Source: Cordia subcordata (taxonomy: Eukaryota; Streptophyta; Magnoliopsida; Boraginales; Cordiaceae). From it: 64,000 bases of DNA. Under the pieces are notes generated by a model. The model worked only from the letters and a program-made list of their open reading frames with translations, did not search any database and was not told the DNA's origin. The translations under genes were made by a program, and so were the position numbers. Where the stretch lies: contig JAPTOF010000003.1 of the NCBI GenBank assembly GCA_028554755.1, forward strand, positions 6,657,501-6,721,500. Direction: 5' to 3'. This document shows, one piece after another, positions 21,401 to 33,122 of the stretch. The stretch's first letter is position 1; every line of letters begins with the position of its first letter.

Positions 21401-22497
21401 GTTTGTTACTCAGGGGGAGTCTCATAAGGTGTGTCATTTGAAGAAGTCTTTGTATGGGTTGAAGAAGTCACCCCAAGCATGGTTCGGATGCTTTAGTGAA
21501 GTTGTACTTGAATTTGAGTTGACAAGATGTGAAGTTGATCATTTAGTGTTTCATCAATACTCATCTTTTGGTAAACGACTGTTATTGATTGTGTATGTTA
21601 ATGACATTATCATTACTGGAGACGATGTGACAAGTATAGCAAATTTAAAGGCACTTCTCCATTGACATTTCCAGACTAAAGATTTGGGAGAGTTGCACTA
21701 TTTTCTAGGTATTGAGATTGCACTTTCTGAATAGGGGATCTTTATTTCACAATGTAAGTATGTTCTTGATATGCTTACTGAGGCTTGAATGCGACTGTGT
21801 GACTTATCGATGAATCCAAATGTGAAATTGGTACCTAATGAGGAGGAGCTCATACAAGATCCAGAGAGATACAGGAGATTGGTTGGCAAACTAAACTATC
21901 TTATAGTGACTCATCTAGACATTTCACGACAAAGCCATTGGGATACAATTATTCGTATCCTTCGTTACTACAAAGGTGCACTAAGAAAAGGAATATTGTA
22001 CAAAAATCAGGGTCACATTGATATTGTAAGGTACTTTGATGTTGATTGGGTAAGTTGTCCTATTGATAGATGATCCACTTCTGGATATTGTATCTCCATT
22101 GTAGGCAACCTTATATCATGGAAAAGTAAGAAGCAAGCGGTTATGGCTCGTGTGCTGAATCTGAATACTGAGCTATGGGACTAACCACATGTGAATTGAC
22201 ATGGGTAAAGCATTTGCTTGAGGAGATTGGGATGGATTGTTCTCAACCCATGAAATTAGTATGTGATAATCAGACAGCAATGCATATTGCTTCAGACTCT
22301 ATGTTTCATGAACGTACTAAGCACATCGAGATTGATTGTCACTTTGTAAGAAATAAAATGCTAGCCAAAGAGATTGTGACTTCACACATTAGTTCGAATG
22401 ATCAGTTGGTTGAACTTTTTACTAAGTTTTTGAGAGGTCCTAGGGTTAAGTATATTTGTAACAAGCTGGACACCTATGATATATATACTCCAGCTTG
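18430..22497 (+). pseudogene. gag-pol remnant of copia copy A
   Basis: Order of blocks: gag (QWSFAMKLWFQG near 18440-18475, then FPFSYDSIRSQIL near 18857); zinc knuckle CTHCQKLGHTHNTY (about 19102-19143) whose final Cys is replaced by Tyr; protease DSGASDHMSG (about 19408-19437); pre-integrase HSRLGYLSLSSL; integrase FVTFIDDFSRMTW (about 20000-20040) with RSGNAKEYF where relatives have D before N; RT at 21071-21665 with DIDYNNTFSPVAK, LKKSLYGLKKSPQAWF and YVNDIIITGDD, so the first catalytic Asp of YVDD is Asn; RNase H and tail (about 22080-22497: WKSKKQAV, LVCDNQTAMHIAS, HERTKHIEIDCHFVRNK, LRGPRVKYICNKLDTYD). Many stops and frameshifts are present. Confidence 0.92.
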
Positions 22498-22505
22498 AGG
22501 GGGAG

Positions 22506-22651
22506 TATTGAAGTAATAATAGTATTTCTCCTACATTGGCAAAATAGTTTATTGTTCAATTGTAGTAGACCCTATATAAAGGGTATTACACATTATTTTA
22601 ATATAAGAGAATATATTATTAGCCTTTACATGTCTATTCTCTTTTTCAACA
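22506..22651 (+). repeat. 3' LTR of copia copy A
   Basis: Preceded by the purine tract GAGGGGGAG (22497-22505). Starts TATTGAAGTAATAATAG (the terminal TG has become TA) and ends CTTTTTCAACA. Confidence 0.9.
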
Positions 22652-22656
22652 TTATT

Positions 22657-23420
22657 TATTGCTGATTGTAATGTAACATATCAATTTTGAAGTTTTTGTT
22701 TTAATTTATTTATGAATCTAATTTATTATGATTACTAAATTGATATATTAATGGAGGCTAATCTGTGAAGTTTTAGTTTTATTGATTTGTGAAATTAGTT
22801 GTTTATAATCGTGAATGTAATAGAAATTCGTCTATTAATGTAGATTAATATTTGCAATTTCATAGGTTAAAGTGATATGTTATTGTTTAGATGTAGCTGA
22901 TTGTTTAATTTTATGTTTTTGAGTACTAAAATGCTTTGTGAATAGAGAGTTTTGCTTATTGTTTGAAATTGAATGTTGCGTGTAGCGTGAACATGAGCAT
23001 TTTAGGTTTTGAACATTTATATGAAATGTTGTGAACATTTAATAGTCAATGTTAATTATTGCTGATTGATATAAGTACTAAATTGATATGTTAATGGAAA
23101 GCAAGTTATGAAGTTTTAGTTTTATTGATTTGTGAAATTAGTTGTTTGTAATTATAAATGTGATAGAAGCTAATATCTTAATGTAGATTAATATTTTTAG
23201 TTTCATAGTTAAATTGATATGTGAATGTCCTTTATAATTTTATTTTTTAGTGACTTTGAGTGATTTTTATATGCAGCTGATTGTTTAATTTTTTGTTTTT
23301 GAGTACTAAAGTCTGTGAATAGAGAGTTATGTATATGTTTGAAAATTGAATAGTGTGTGTTGTGTGAACATGAGCATTTTAGGTTTTGAACATTCATGTC
23401 AACTTTTGTGAACATTTAGT
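22657..23420. repeat. Roughly 380-bp direct tandem duplication
   Basis: Unit 1 (about 22657-23036) and unit 2 (about 23037-23420) share ATTGCTGATTG, TTAGTTTTATTGATTTGTG, AAATTAGTTGTTT, TTAATGTAGATTAATATTT, GCTGATTGTTTAATTT, TTTTTGAGTACTAAA, GAATAGAGAGTT and AACATGAGCATTTTAGG in the same order. Unit 2 begins CAATGTTAATTATTGCTG, which is the uninterrupted form of the site where copia copy A inserted. Confidence 0.85.
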
Positions 23421-26159
23421 GATTTGTGTCATATATGTAATAGGTATTTGTTATCAAAAAGCTTTTATGTTGACAAACTTTTATGAATGTGAATATTGTT
23501 AATATTGTACATATGCTATAATAATTGTATTTTTTTTAGATTTTTATGTTAATTTTATGTTTGACTGTTTGGGAAAGTATTGATAAAGATTGTGAAATTT
23601 TGTTTTTGTAGGTAATAAAGATCGTTTGACTGTTTAGGAAAGTAATGTTTCTATTCTTCTTTATGAATTAGTTAAGGGCATAGCTGATGCATTTGAGTTA
23701 TATAATGATTATACTTATAAGATTGGATTTAATGTAAGGAAGGGTAGAAAGAGGTACAAAAAGAAAAATAAACAATTGTCATATTGTGAATTTTGTTGTT
23801 TCAAGTCTGGTTTGAAGAAAGATATGGGTGTAAAAGGTAAAGCTTATACAAAAATGGACTTTAGACTGGTTGTAAAGTAAGAATTTATTTTAAGGTTTTG
23901 GATGATGGGTCATGGGTTGTGCAGAAGCATGATATGGCTCATAATCATCCTATGATTAGTCTAAGTAAGTGTTATATGTTGTGATGACATAGGGAGTTCA
24001 GTAAAAATAATCTTGATGTGTTTCAGAATTTAAACAAGTTAGGATTAACATAATTGATAGTCATAGAGTTATGGTGAAAAAGGCTGGTGATGTTGATCGT
24101 CTTTGTTATTTGAAGAGAGATATTTATACTGCTTTGGTTGTCAATAGTCGAAATTATTTAGAAGGTGGTGATTGTCAGATGTTGGTTTCTATTTTTCTTG
24201 ATCGACTAATTAGTGAAGAGAATTTGGTTTTTGACTTCAAGTTGGATTCACAAGGCACTATGGTTGGTTTTTATTTAAGAGATTGTCGAATGAAGGATGA
24301 TTACTCCTTGTTTGATGTTGTATGTGTTTTTTATACAACTTATCAGACTAATAAGTATGGAATGATTTGTGCACCATTTGTTGGTATAAATCACCATAGG
24401 TGTAATGTTATGTTTGGTATTGGTGTCCTTGTTAACGAGGAGTCATTTGTTTGGTTGTTTCAGAGATTTCTTGATTCAACGGAAGGAAGTTTTGCTGTAA
24501 AAATTGGTAGAGTTTTTCCAAGCTCAATTCATAGACTTTGTCTTTGGCACATAAGACAAATTTGAAGAAACACGTTGCCCATTTGAGGATGACAAACTCT
24601 TTGGTTGAACGGTTTGATTACGTGTTGAAATGCTATGACACTGTAGCTGAGTTTAAGTATTATTGGAACAAGTAAGTTTCCTTTCTACTTACTTTTTGTT
24701 AACTTGTAGTTTTGGTTTTGTGATCATGTTTTGTTAGTTTTATGAAATCTAACTTTTATTTCTGTGAACTTTGAGTTTTATTTTTGGTATAGTGTAGTAG
24801 AAATGTGTCAATCATGTATGATTAATCTCTTAATTTGGCCTTAGAATTTTTTGAATTAAATCTGTGTTACAAATTTTAATGATATTTCTTCAGTACAATA
24901 ATTAGAATATATGATAAGGAGTTTGCAATGTAATAATATTTGTGGACAGGGAGCTTTGTGACTGTGAAAATGCGGGTTTTGTATTGTGAACATAGTGAAA
25001 AAATAGGGTAGTTTCCTTTTGTATCTGGTTTTTGTGAACCTTTTTGTTTTGTATTTGTGAACAAGTTCTATTTTCTCCCTAAATTCTAAGTTTTGTTTTT
25101 GTGAATACTAAGTTTTATTTTTATGAGATTGCAATTGAGTTTGAATATATATATTGTCAGTGATAGTGTGTTTTGGTTTTTAGGTTGGTTATTGATTTTA
25201 ATTATGTTGAGAATAAATGGCCAATTAGCCTTTATGAAAAGAGGCAAAAATGGCCTTTTCTAAAGATGTGTTTTTTGGTGGATTTTGTCTTCACAAAGGA
25301 GTGAGAGTACTAATAATGCACTATTAAGAAAAATGGTTTCTAGTACTTCTTTGTGTGATTTCTATAATATGTTCTGCAAAGTTATATCTAAATGGAGCCA
25401 GAATGAAACTTAAGAAGATTTTAAGTCTTTGAATTGTGTTCCTGAAATGTATTGTCATTTTTTGGGTTGCTTCAAAATGCAAATGAGGTTTATACTGTGA
25501 AAATGTATCTTGTTTTTTAGGACCATTTTCTAGAAGGTGCTGCTTTTAATTATAGGCTTATTGGAAAGCATGATATGGATGAAATGTATCAAGTTTGGAT
25601 TGGTGAGTATGAGTTGTTCTCTCATGTTGTTTGTTTTAATGTTGTTAGTAAACAAATTAGTTGCTCATGTAAAAAGTTTGAGGAGATGGGAATTTTGTGC
25701 GGGCATTATTTGAGAATTTATCATGTAAAGTGTGTTCAAAGGATTCCAAATTGTTATATCTTAAATAGGTGGAGGAAGGGGTTAAAGTCTTCTAAATTTG
25801 TACATAAAAGCTCTAGTTGTATTGTAGAGTCTTCGATGAGGTATTCTAGCAGTTGTTCTTTCGTATGGCATTTGCATATGAAAAGGAAATATGATAAGTT
25901 GGTTGTTTTTTGTGAACGTAATGAAAATTGTAGAAAGTTGTTTGAGGAGCACTTTGAAAAGTTGAAAAAAAGCTGTTGAAGATGAAGTTGGTTTGTCTAG
26001 GAATGCTGATGATTCGTGTGATCATGACAGAATATGTGATCCATCTTTGTCTAAGAAGAAGAGCCATAGAAATATTAGGAAGAAAAGCTTATTAGAAAAG
26101 AAATGTAATCAAATTAAAGCAAGAAAATAAAAGTGTGAAAGATTAAAGTTACAAAAAAG

Positions 26160-28905
26160 TAGGCTATCTAATTTATATTCTCAGGTATTTTTTGTTTTAT
26201 TTTCTTTGACTTTCCTAGTATTCTTAGATGTTAAGAATTGTAATATGTTTTTTTTTTTTGGTTGGTAAAGAACTGAGGGGTTAAATGAAGGCTTTTCAGG
26301 TGGTGCAGTTGGCATTGATAGAATTCATGAGAGGAATTTTTTTGTGTAGTCTTCTTTATGAACGTGGTTAATATTCTACTATTTTTGTCGAAACATATGA
26401 GTAATAGTGTTGTGAACATGAAAGTATTTTTGCTAGGAAGATTCCATTTATTCAATGTGACTATCATATGGTTAGATTTGATATACTATTTTTTATTATG
26501 ACACATTTTCCAATTGTAATAATAGTAAGGACAAGTTGAAATAGTATTAGATGCCTTCCAAAGTTTAAATTTGAAGTAGATGGTTTCATTTTTTTTTCTT
26601 TGTTGTATATTATTTTTGTTTTTGTTCCATTTTTGTTGTTGCTTGTAATTAGTAAAAGTACAAATTCTAGATTTTGTACATTAGTGCTAAACAAAAAAGT
26701 GATTATAGATGCTGAAACTCTAGGTGGATCAGTAGCTGGTGGGGTTGATGTTTCAAGGCTTGATAGTCAAAGATCAGCAGCTATTGTGCAAAATGGTTTG
26801 CATCCCTTTTTTTTTTGTTGTTGCTTTATTGAATATTATAATTGAATCTCATGCATGGTAATATTTGTAGTCGAAGAATATGTAATTAAATTGTTGTTAA
26901 TAAATAATAATGATATTTGAGTAGTACAAAGATTATGGTATAGAGTAAGAAGTTGGCAAAGTAATGATATTTGTGAACATATAGTATTATGATTGTGATC
27001 ATGCGGGTTTGTTTTGTGAACATTGTTTTACTAGAATAGACATATAATATTTAAAAATCAATTGTCCGTGTATTGAAACAGAATATATAATGGAAAAGCC
27101 AACTGTCCAACTAGTTTGGTCATGCTTTGAAACTAAAGGCATGAAAGCATATTGAAATTTAAACAACTTTGTTAATGCATTCAAAGAAAAAGTAAAATAG
27201 TGAGAAGGAAAAGATTTAGGCAGCATTCATGCATATTTTGGTTTTTCTCTTCCCTTTCCTATGCCTCTTCCTTTGGTTCCTTCTCTTGTTCCTCTTAAAG
27301 GTACTTTTCCCCCTCTTGTTTTGGTCGTTGTGTTTTTCTGCTCTTGGAATTGCTTTTCTGCCTCTATTTGTGGTCTTGGTGAATGTTGTATCCTTTGTAT
27401 TGTTGATCTTGTTGTTGGTCGTTTGCTTATCTTTTGTGTTTCTTCTTGTATTTCCCTTTTCCTTTTGTCGTCTCTTGCAGTTTTTTCTTGTTGTGGATTC
27501 ATCTTCATTATCATCATCATCTTCATCTTTATCTTGATTTTCATCTTCATTGGCATCTTCAAATCATAAGTACTTTTTGCATTTAAGAAAAAAACATGAA
27601 CTGCATATTATCTTCTATGATTGTGGGTCTGCCAAGGTTGAGGATACGAGTATACACAAAATTATTGAGGATATAAGTATACTCAAAATGATCATTTATA
27701 TACTGCGAAATTATATAATATCTAGGAAAAATTGGTTATTCTAATTTTTGGTTATTCTAATTTAGATATAAGGGAGTTGACTTGGCAGTTAACTTGGCCT
27801 GATTCAATTGTGGATTTCTAATTGCTGACCAGAATACCAAAGATATCACATTCTCCTTTTCTATTTTCCCTATGATGTTGCTCTCTTGGTTTATGATTCT
27901 AGCTTGACCACTTTCATAATGAAGATAATAAACTTTTATGTGGATACATTATTATAGCTATTGAAAGAAATTACCTTAGATTATACCTTCTCCTCATAGC
28001 ATCCTTCTTTTCTAGCATAAGATAGTGTTGTCTGCTTTTGATTTGGTAGCCTGTTGACTTGTGGCTCCACCAGAAACTCAGATTAGATAAGTGATCCTAA
28101 AAGATTTGTGATTCAAATTCGCAGAAGCTTCTTCTAGAGATGATTTGATTATAAACGGTACGAACATGTCTGAAGAAGGAAAAGAAAGAGTAGATGTTTT
28201 ATACTTCATCATGCATCTTCAGTCTTTTGAAAAGTTTATTTGATAATTTCTCTCTCTTAATTCATTACTTTTCTAACTGTACTAAAAATTAGAAGACTTC
28301 TAATTTTCTTTTTATCATCATTAGATGTTGGATAAATAGAACTTATTAGATATGTACTTATGGAAAGTACCAACCACTACTAAAAGAGCAACTAAGCTTT
28401 TCCACTAATAGAAACTTCGAAAGTGGACCAAGCCCCTCAAAACTAAAACTATGTTTATAATGTTGCAAGGTACCATTTTACCATATGTTGATTTCCTTGA
28501 TAATTTATGCAAACTGACAATTCTAACAACATAGTCTTCAATATTGAGAAAGTGCATGATTTGAAATGAAATCCAGTTTGTGCTAAATCTACTCCAAAAG
28601 TGAAGGATGCCTAAAAGTAATCAAGGTTCTATTATAAAAGCTACTATGTCTACATTGTTTAAGAAAGTGAAGAAGAAGATATATCTTACAGCTTTTATGA
28701 AAACTTATTTCTCTATGTAAAATGACTTTAAAAGCAATTGCCTCCTCTCTACTGCATAAATGGCCTACATGGATGTCTTATCTAGTTTTCTTTTATAGTT
28801 TAATTAAGTTAGCTCATGTCTAAGCCTGAAAGTATATCTAATGCCCATTATCTGTGAATTTGTCTTGAACTTATCAAAAGAAACTTTTTTTTTTTTTAAG
28901 GGTAT
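26160..28905. other. Non-coding; 3' flank of the FAR1-like pseudogene
   Basis: AT-rich with scattered TTTGTGAAC/GTGAACAT motifs similar to those in the introns of the FAR1-like pseudogene up to about 27030, which suggests it is still part of the same old element or gene. At 27229-27562 a pyrimidine-rich, low-complexity stretch ends in a (TCA/CAT)n-like run. No other coding signal was seen. Confidence 0.45.
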
Positions 28906-29342
28906 TGTAAGGTTTGGCCTGTATTCTGAGTGTGTGTTTTAGGAATATAGGTCTTAGGGTTTGAGACCCGCCTTATTAATTGTCTTACCATATCTCTAGT
29001 CTTATCATATTTAGAGTATTACCATATTCGTAGTGTTGCCATATTTATTGTTTCTCGTACTTCATAAATAGGGGTTTTGCCTATTATATTAGTGTGAGAA
29101 AAAGAGATAAAGTGGTGAGATAGAGAGCAAGTGACCTTGAGAATGAGAAAAGCGTGAGGGGTAAGGGCCCCTAAGCCCGAGCTCTCTCTCTGAGTATTGT
29201 ATTCATTCTTATCATAGTGAATTCTCTTATTTGCCCGTAAACAAGGGAAGAAGGCCAAATTACGTTAAAAATGTTGTGTTCATCGTGCTTTATCTTTCTC
29301 TATTTGTTTTATCTTTGTTCTGAACACCCCGAATTCCCAATA
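28906..29342 (+). repeat. Solo LTR, copia-type
   Basis: 437 bp starting TGTAAGGTTTGGCCTG and ending CCCGAATTCCCAATA (expected CA end changed to TA), flanked by GGTAT (28901-28905) and GATAT (29343-29347), a 5-bp duplication with one mismatch. It contains ATAAATAGGGG, a TATA-like box, and AGGCCAAATTACGTTAAA, a motif also seen (GGGCCAAACCACGTTAAA) in the LTRs at 57837 and 59969. No internal sequence follows. Confidence 0.75.
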
Positions 29343-29347
29343 GATAT

Positions 29348-32300
29348 TTTAGTTTGATAAAACAGGTGGATTTTCATGTTATATGGATTAGTTTTAATGC
29401 ATACTTATATATTTAGAATGATTGCATTCTATGATGGATGCTGAAATTAGTCTATCCTCAAAATATCAAGGTTGTGTATTAGTTTTTATTTTTATTCTTT
29501 TGTTGTTGTTTCAGGGTGGGGATGTTGAGATATCAGGGCTCTATTACTGACGTGATATTTAATTTTGATCCAACTGACTTAATCATTTTTGTGAATCTCT
29601 ATCCACTATAATGCTTTGGGGTCTATTGGGTTTATCCAGCTATAAAAGCTTGATCCATGGCTATCTTACATTTTTCCTTTTTGCACTGAACCTTACAGGT
29701 CTAAGTTATATAGGTGTCATTTCCAAATCTAATGAAGCTATTTTATAGGTTCTTTTTCTTCTTTTCTATGTTAGACACTTGCAAGTTCAGCCAGAGTTTA
29801 CAAAACATTGACGAAAAGTGTTGTTTCACCTGAATCTGGAATAAGTAAACAACAAGCCTGCTTCAGATTTTGTTGATCCCATTGGTTCCTCTCAGGTAAA
29901 GAGTTGGTAAATTTTAATGTCGAATTCATTGATACGCCATTTCTACAAGCAGTGCAATGCCATAAAGAAAAGATGGTGATGATGATACAGAGAAGCTTGG
30001 TCTTATGGGATGGCATGATGTGCCGGTTAAGAGGTTTTTGTTTCTCGTTCTTCTCCTTCCAGCTTGACAACTTATCTCTCTCTTCTTCTCTGTGCTGCAC
30101 ACTTGCAAAAACATCATTTCACATGTGTAATATTCTCCCATAGATGCCCAAAAAGAATGAAGGGGCAAGTGGAGGATGCCAAAACACCCAACCTTTACGC
30201 ACTAGCAGAAGGACTCAACAAATTGTTTGAAGTCAAACATATAATCAGTAGCAAATCAAGTGATGATGGATTGGATTCTTCATCTTGTAGATACATATTA
30301 GAGTATACCAAAATCATATAGATGAAGATTATGGTGCAAAAGTTGATATTTTTTTAGAACCAATATGCAAGTTTTGGACGATTTTGGAATGTGAAGGGAA
30401 ATGGAAGTTATTGGAGGAAAGGGAAAAAATATATGCTTGAATATCTTGCCGGTTTTAGTTTCATGACATTGTGTAATTCTATTTTTCGACTTCTCTTTCA
30501 TATTATTGAAAGCATTATTTCCACCAAAAAGGAACCATTTGAATTGATTTATTGTAGTTTCTTCTTTGTTTGTTATTAAATATACATGTTAACTATTTTC
30601 TTGTGTTTTAAAAAAAATTATGTGAGATAATGATATGATTTGTTTGTTTTTCTTTGATTTTTTCTATTTTTGTGATCAATTACACTATGAGAGAAGTGGA
30701 AAGTGTGGATATGTTTAGTCAAGAAATTAAATATTATTACTTATATCTAGATATTCTATTATGAAAAACTATATACTCACCATTAAAATTTAGGGAATAT
30801 CTGAAATGTTTTAATTGATCAAGATGTGTTGTGGATGCCTTTTACAATAGAGTAAATGGTATTTAAACCCCTGTGTTTTGTGAAAGTCACACAAAACTTC
30901 TTGTGTTTTCAAAAAGTCGCTCATAGACTCCCGTGGTTTAGAAAATGTTGCACATTGGTCTATGATATTAGTTTTTCTATTAAATTTAATTCCCACTTTT
31001 GATTTTAAAAATGACGTAATTTTCTCCTTTGGTTTGTTATAAGGTGTAAAAATACCATTTGTAGGGGGAAAATCAAAATATATATATATATATATTTTAA
31101 ATCAATAAGAAATCATTTAAATTAAGAAATCTACATAATTTAAGATATATGTTGTTGATTTTTTACTCATTTAAAGGTGTATCTGCACCTTATTTTAAAT
31201 AAGGAGGAAAAATATACACTATTTGTGAAGCTATAAAAAGAAACTTGCACCAATTTACTTAAATTTTTTCATTATTAACAAGTCAAAATGCATTTTAGGT
31301 TACTTCTTGGATTTTATACTACTTTCATAAAACATCAGGGAATAAAATGCATTTTAGTCCTTAACAATATATTCAAAAACAAAAATTTATTTTTGAAACA
31401 GTTCCAAACCTCAATACCACACAGCCAAAGTATGGTACACCCAAAAGAATATGGTGCATCACCCAAGAAATCGCATAATCATACCGTTGAATCAACATGA
31501 AATTTAACAAATTCACTCTTCTCACACTGACAAACAAATACAACAATCTAATCATCGATCGGATACCGGTATCACCTCCGACTCCGAGTTTCAAAATTGT
31601 TCATAGATTGTGAACATATCATTCACCGATTGTGAACAAATCTTAAAAAGTCATAAACATGTAATTTATCTTTGTTAATATATAATATAAGAGTAATGAC
31701 TAATTAAATTGTGAATAATTAAAAGTTTTGAACATAAAATATTAAAATTATAAACATATAACATGCAATTTGTAAATAATTAAAAGTTGTGAACATATAG
31801 TATAAAAATTGTAAACTTTGCACCTAAGGTTTGTTAATCAGCGGTAGTACTCTGCCGATTGATCTGCAGCCAGCTTGATTTTCCACTATAGCAAAAAAAA
31901 GAAAAAGAAAGAAAAAATGGGGATTGAACTTACAAAAAGTAACATTTTACACAATGTTAAGTAAATGTGTTCATTTTTGCTTATGTGTTATTCTTTTTCT
32001 TTCAAATCTTAGGTGTCATTTTATTTTTCTTTCAAGGATTTGGTACTTTGTTTTGCATGGCATTCCAAATCTTCACGGCCTATACATACAAAAATTTATA
32101 AATTTGAAGCTATCATGTATATATTTACATATATAAATTTTGGACATTTTTTGGTAGGCTATTGGCATATAGATTAGTCAACATTTGTTTACTTTGATAA
32201 ATATAAAAAGAGTCATATATATTTAAAATTTAAAAAATATAAACTAGCTGTGCATTTTAAATACTAAAGACCAAAAATTTAAGTAACACAATAGATCAAC

Positions 32301-33122
32301 TTAAAAAACTATAAGTATATGATCATTTTAGATATTAGAAATAGTAATATGATGAAACATCTATAACTTTTAAATCCCATACATTAAAATGTCACAAACT
32401 AGAATGAGAACTATTATGTGAACATGGGCACAATTATTTGTATGCGTTTGTTTATATAGTGTTTGGAAGCACTTGTAGAATAGGATTCTTTTCATTTGTA
32501 AAATAAATGAAATAAATTCTATGAAGATTTGTATTTTCAAATGAATCCTCTTGTTTGGATCTATAAAGGTGTTCTTAAGTCAATTCTGTCAATTGTAAAT
32601 CTAAATTATATTTGGAACACATGTGGAATTTGAATTAATATATATTTTTTACTTAAATAGTCTTTTGTTATAATTTTTTAATTATTATAATTTGTTGTTG
32701 TAATTTTCATGAAACAAAAGAAATAAAATAATTTTATAAGAAAACTAGTAAGAAACAAGCAACTCAATAATAGCCATTCAATTCCAACTTTGTGATCCAT
32801 AAACAAAGTATTGAAGTTCGATTTCCAATCTACAATTTGAGATAAGGGTTCCATTTAGAAAATCTAAAAGCCTTAGAAAATTCAGCTATTACTTTGTACA
32901 CAAACACCAAAACCAACATAGTTCAATCAATTTAGCAACATCTACCCTAAATCTAAGCAGAAAAATTTATGATTTATATGATAAAAACTGCACACTATCA
33001 AAGAGTGAAAGTCCAATATGAAGTTGACTTATCATCCCTTGCACTACTATTCAATTAGCATGAGTATATAATTCCAAATTGCTAGAGTGTTACTATAATG
33101 TAGTCCCAAATTTAAGGTTCTT
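29348..33122. other. No gene seen; repeat fragments
   Basis: AT-rich. 29500-30420 has short coding-like pieces (for example MKGQVEDAKTPNLYALAEGL near 30150-30210) with possible splice signals, not assignable to a family. 30850-31000 has CCCTGTGTTTTGTGAAAGTC-type sequence resembling a dispersed repeat. 31590-31810 is rich in GTGAACAT motifs like those at 24900-27030. 32450-32660 has TGTTTGG-type MITE-like sequence. Confidence 0.35.

Larger units (their letters stand above)
17408..22651 (+). mobile_element. Ty1/copia element, copy A, with both LTRs
   Basis: Two 146-bp LTRs (17408-17553 and 22506-22651) enclose a complete but degenerate gag-protease-integrase-RT-RNase H order. Flanks are TTAAT (17403-17407) and TTATT (22652-22656), a 5-bp target duplication with one change. 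By hand count the LTRs differ at about 14 of 146 positions, so the insertion is not recent. A second copy of the family lies at 60769-64000 on the other strand. Confidence 0.93.
17173..26130 (+). pseudogene. FAR1-related / MULE-type transposase gene, decayed and split
   Basis: An acidic N-terminal open frame (17173-17406) is followed after the copia insertion and a roughly 950-bp AT-rich segment by a FAR1 DNA-binding domain (23641-23965: IADAFELYNDYTYKIGFNVRKG, then GSWVVQKHDMAHNHPM after a frameshift near 23865), a MULE-type transposase domain (24071-24550: DVVCVFYTTYQTNKYGMI, FAPFVG-like PFVGINHH, EESFVWLFQRFLD, HRLCLWHI), a piece at 24566-24672 ending at a GTAAGT donor, NKWPISLYEKRQKWPF (25210-25260), and a SWIM finger (about 25590-25770: SCSCKKFEEMGILCGHYLR). 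A basic tail follows (KKKSHRNIRKKS). Stops after CYML and frameshifts at 23865 and 24550 show decay. FAR1/FRS proteins are domesticated MULE transposases acting as nuclear transcription factors; whether this was an FRS gene or a transposon copy cannot be told. Linking the N-terminal frame to the rest is inference. Confidence 0.82.

Noticed and set aside
29798..30321. Overlapping open frames on both strands with possible exon-like pieces (for example GDDDTEKLG near 29970)
   Set aside because: I tried to read Tudor/PDS5-like or other known domains but could not support any; the frames shift too often to call a gene.
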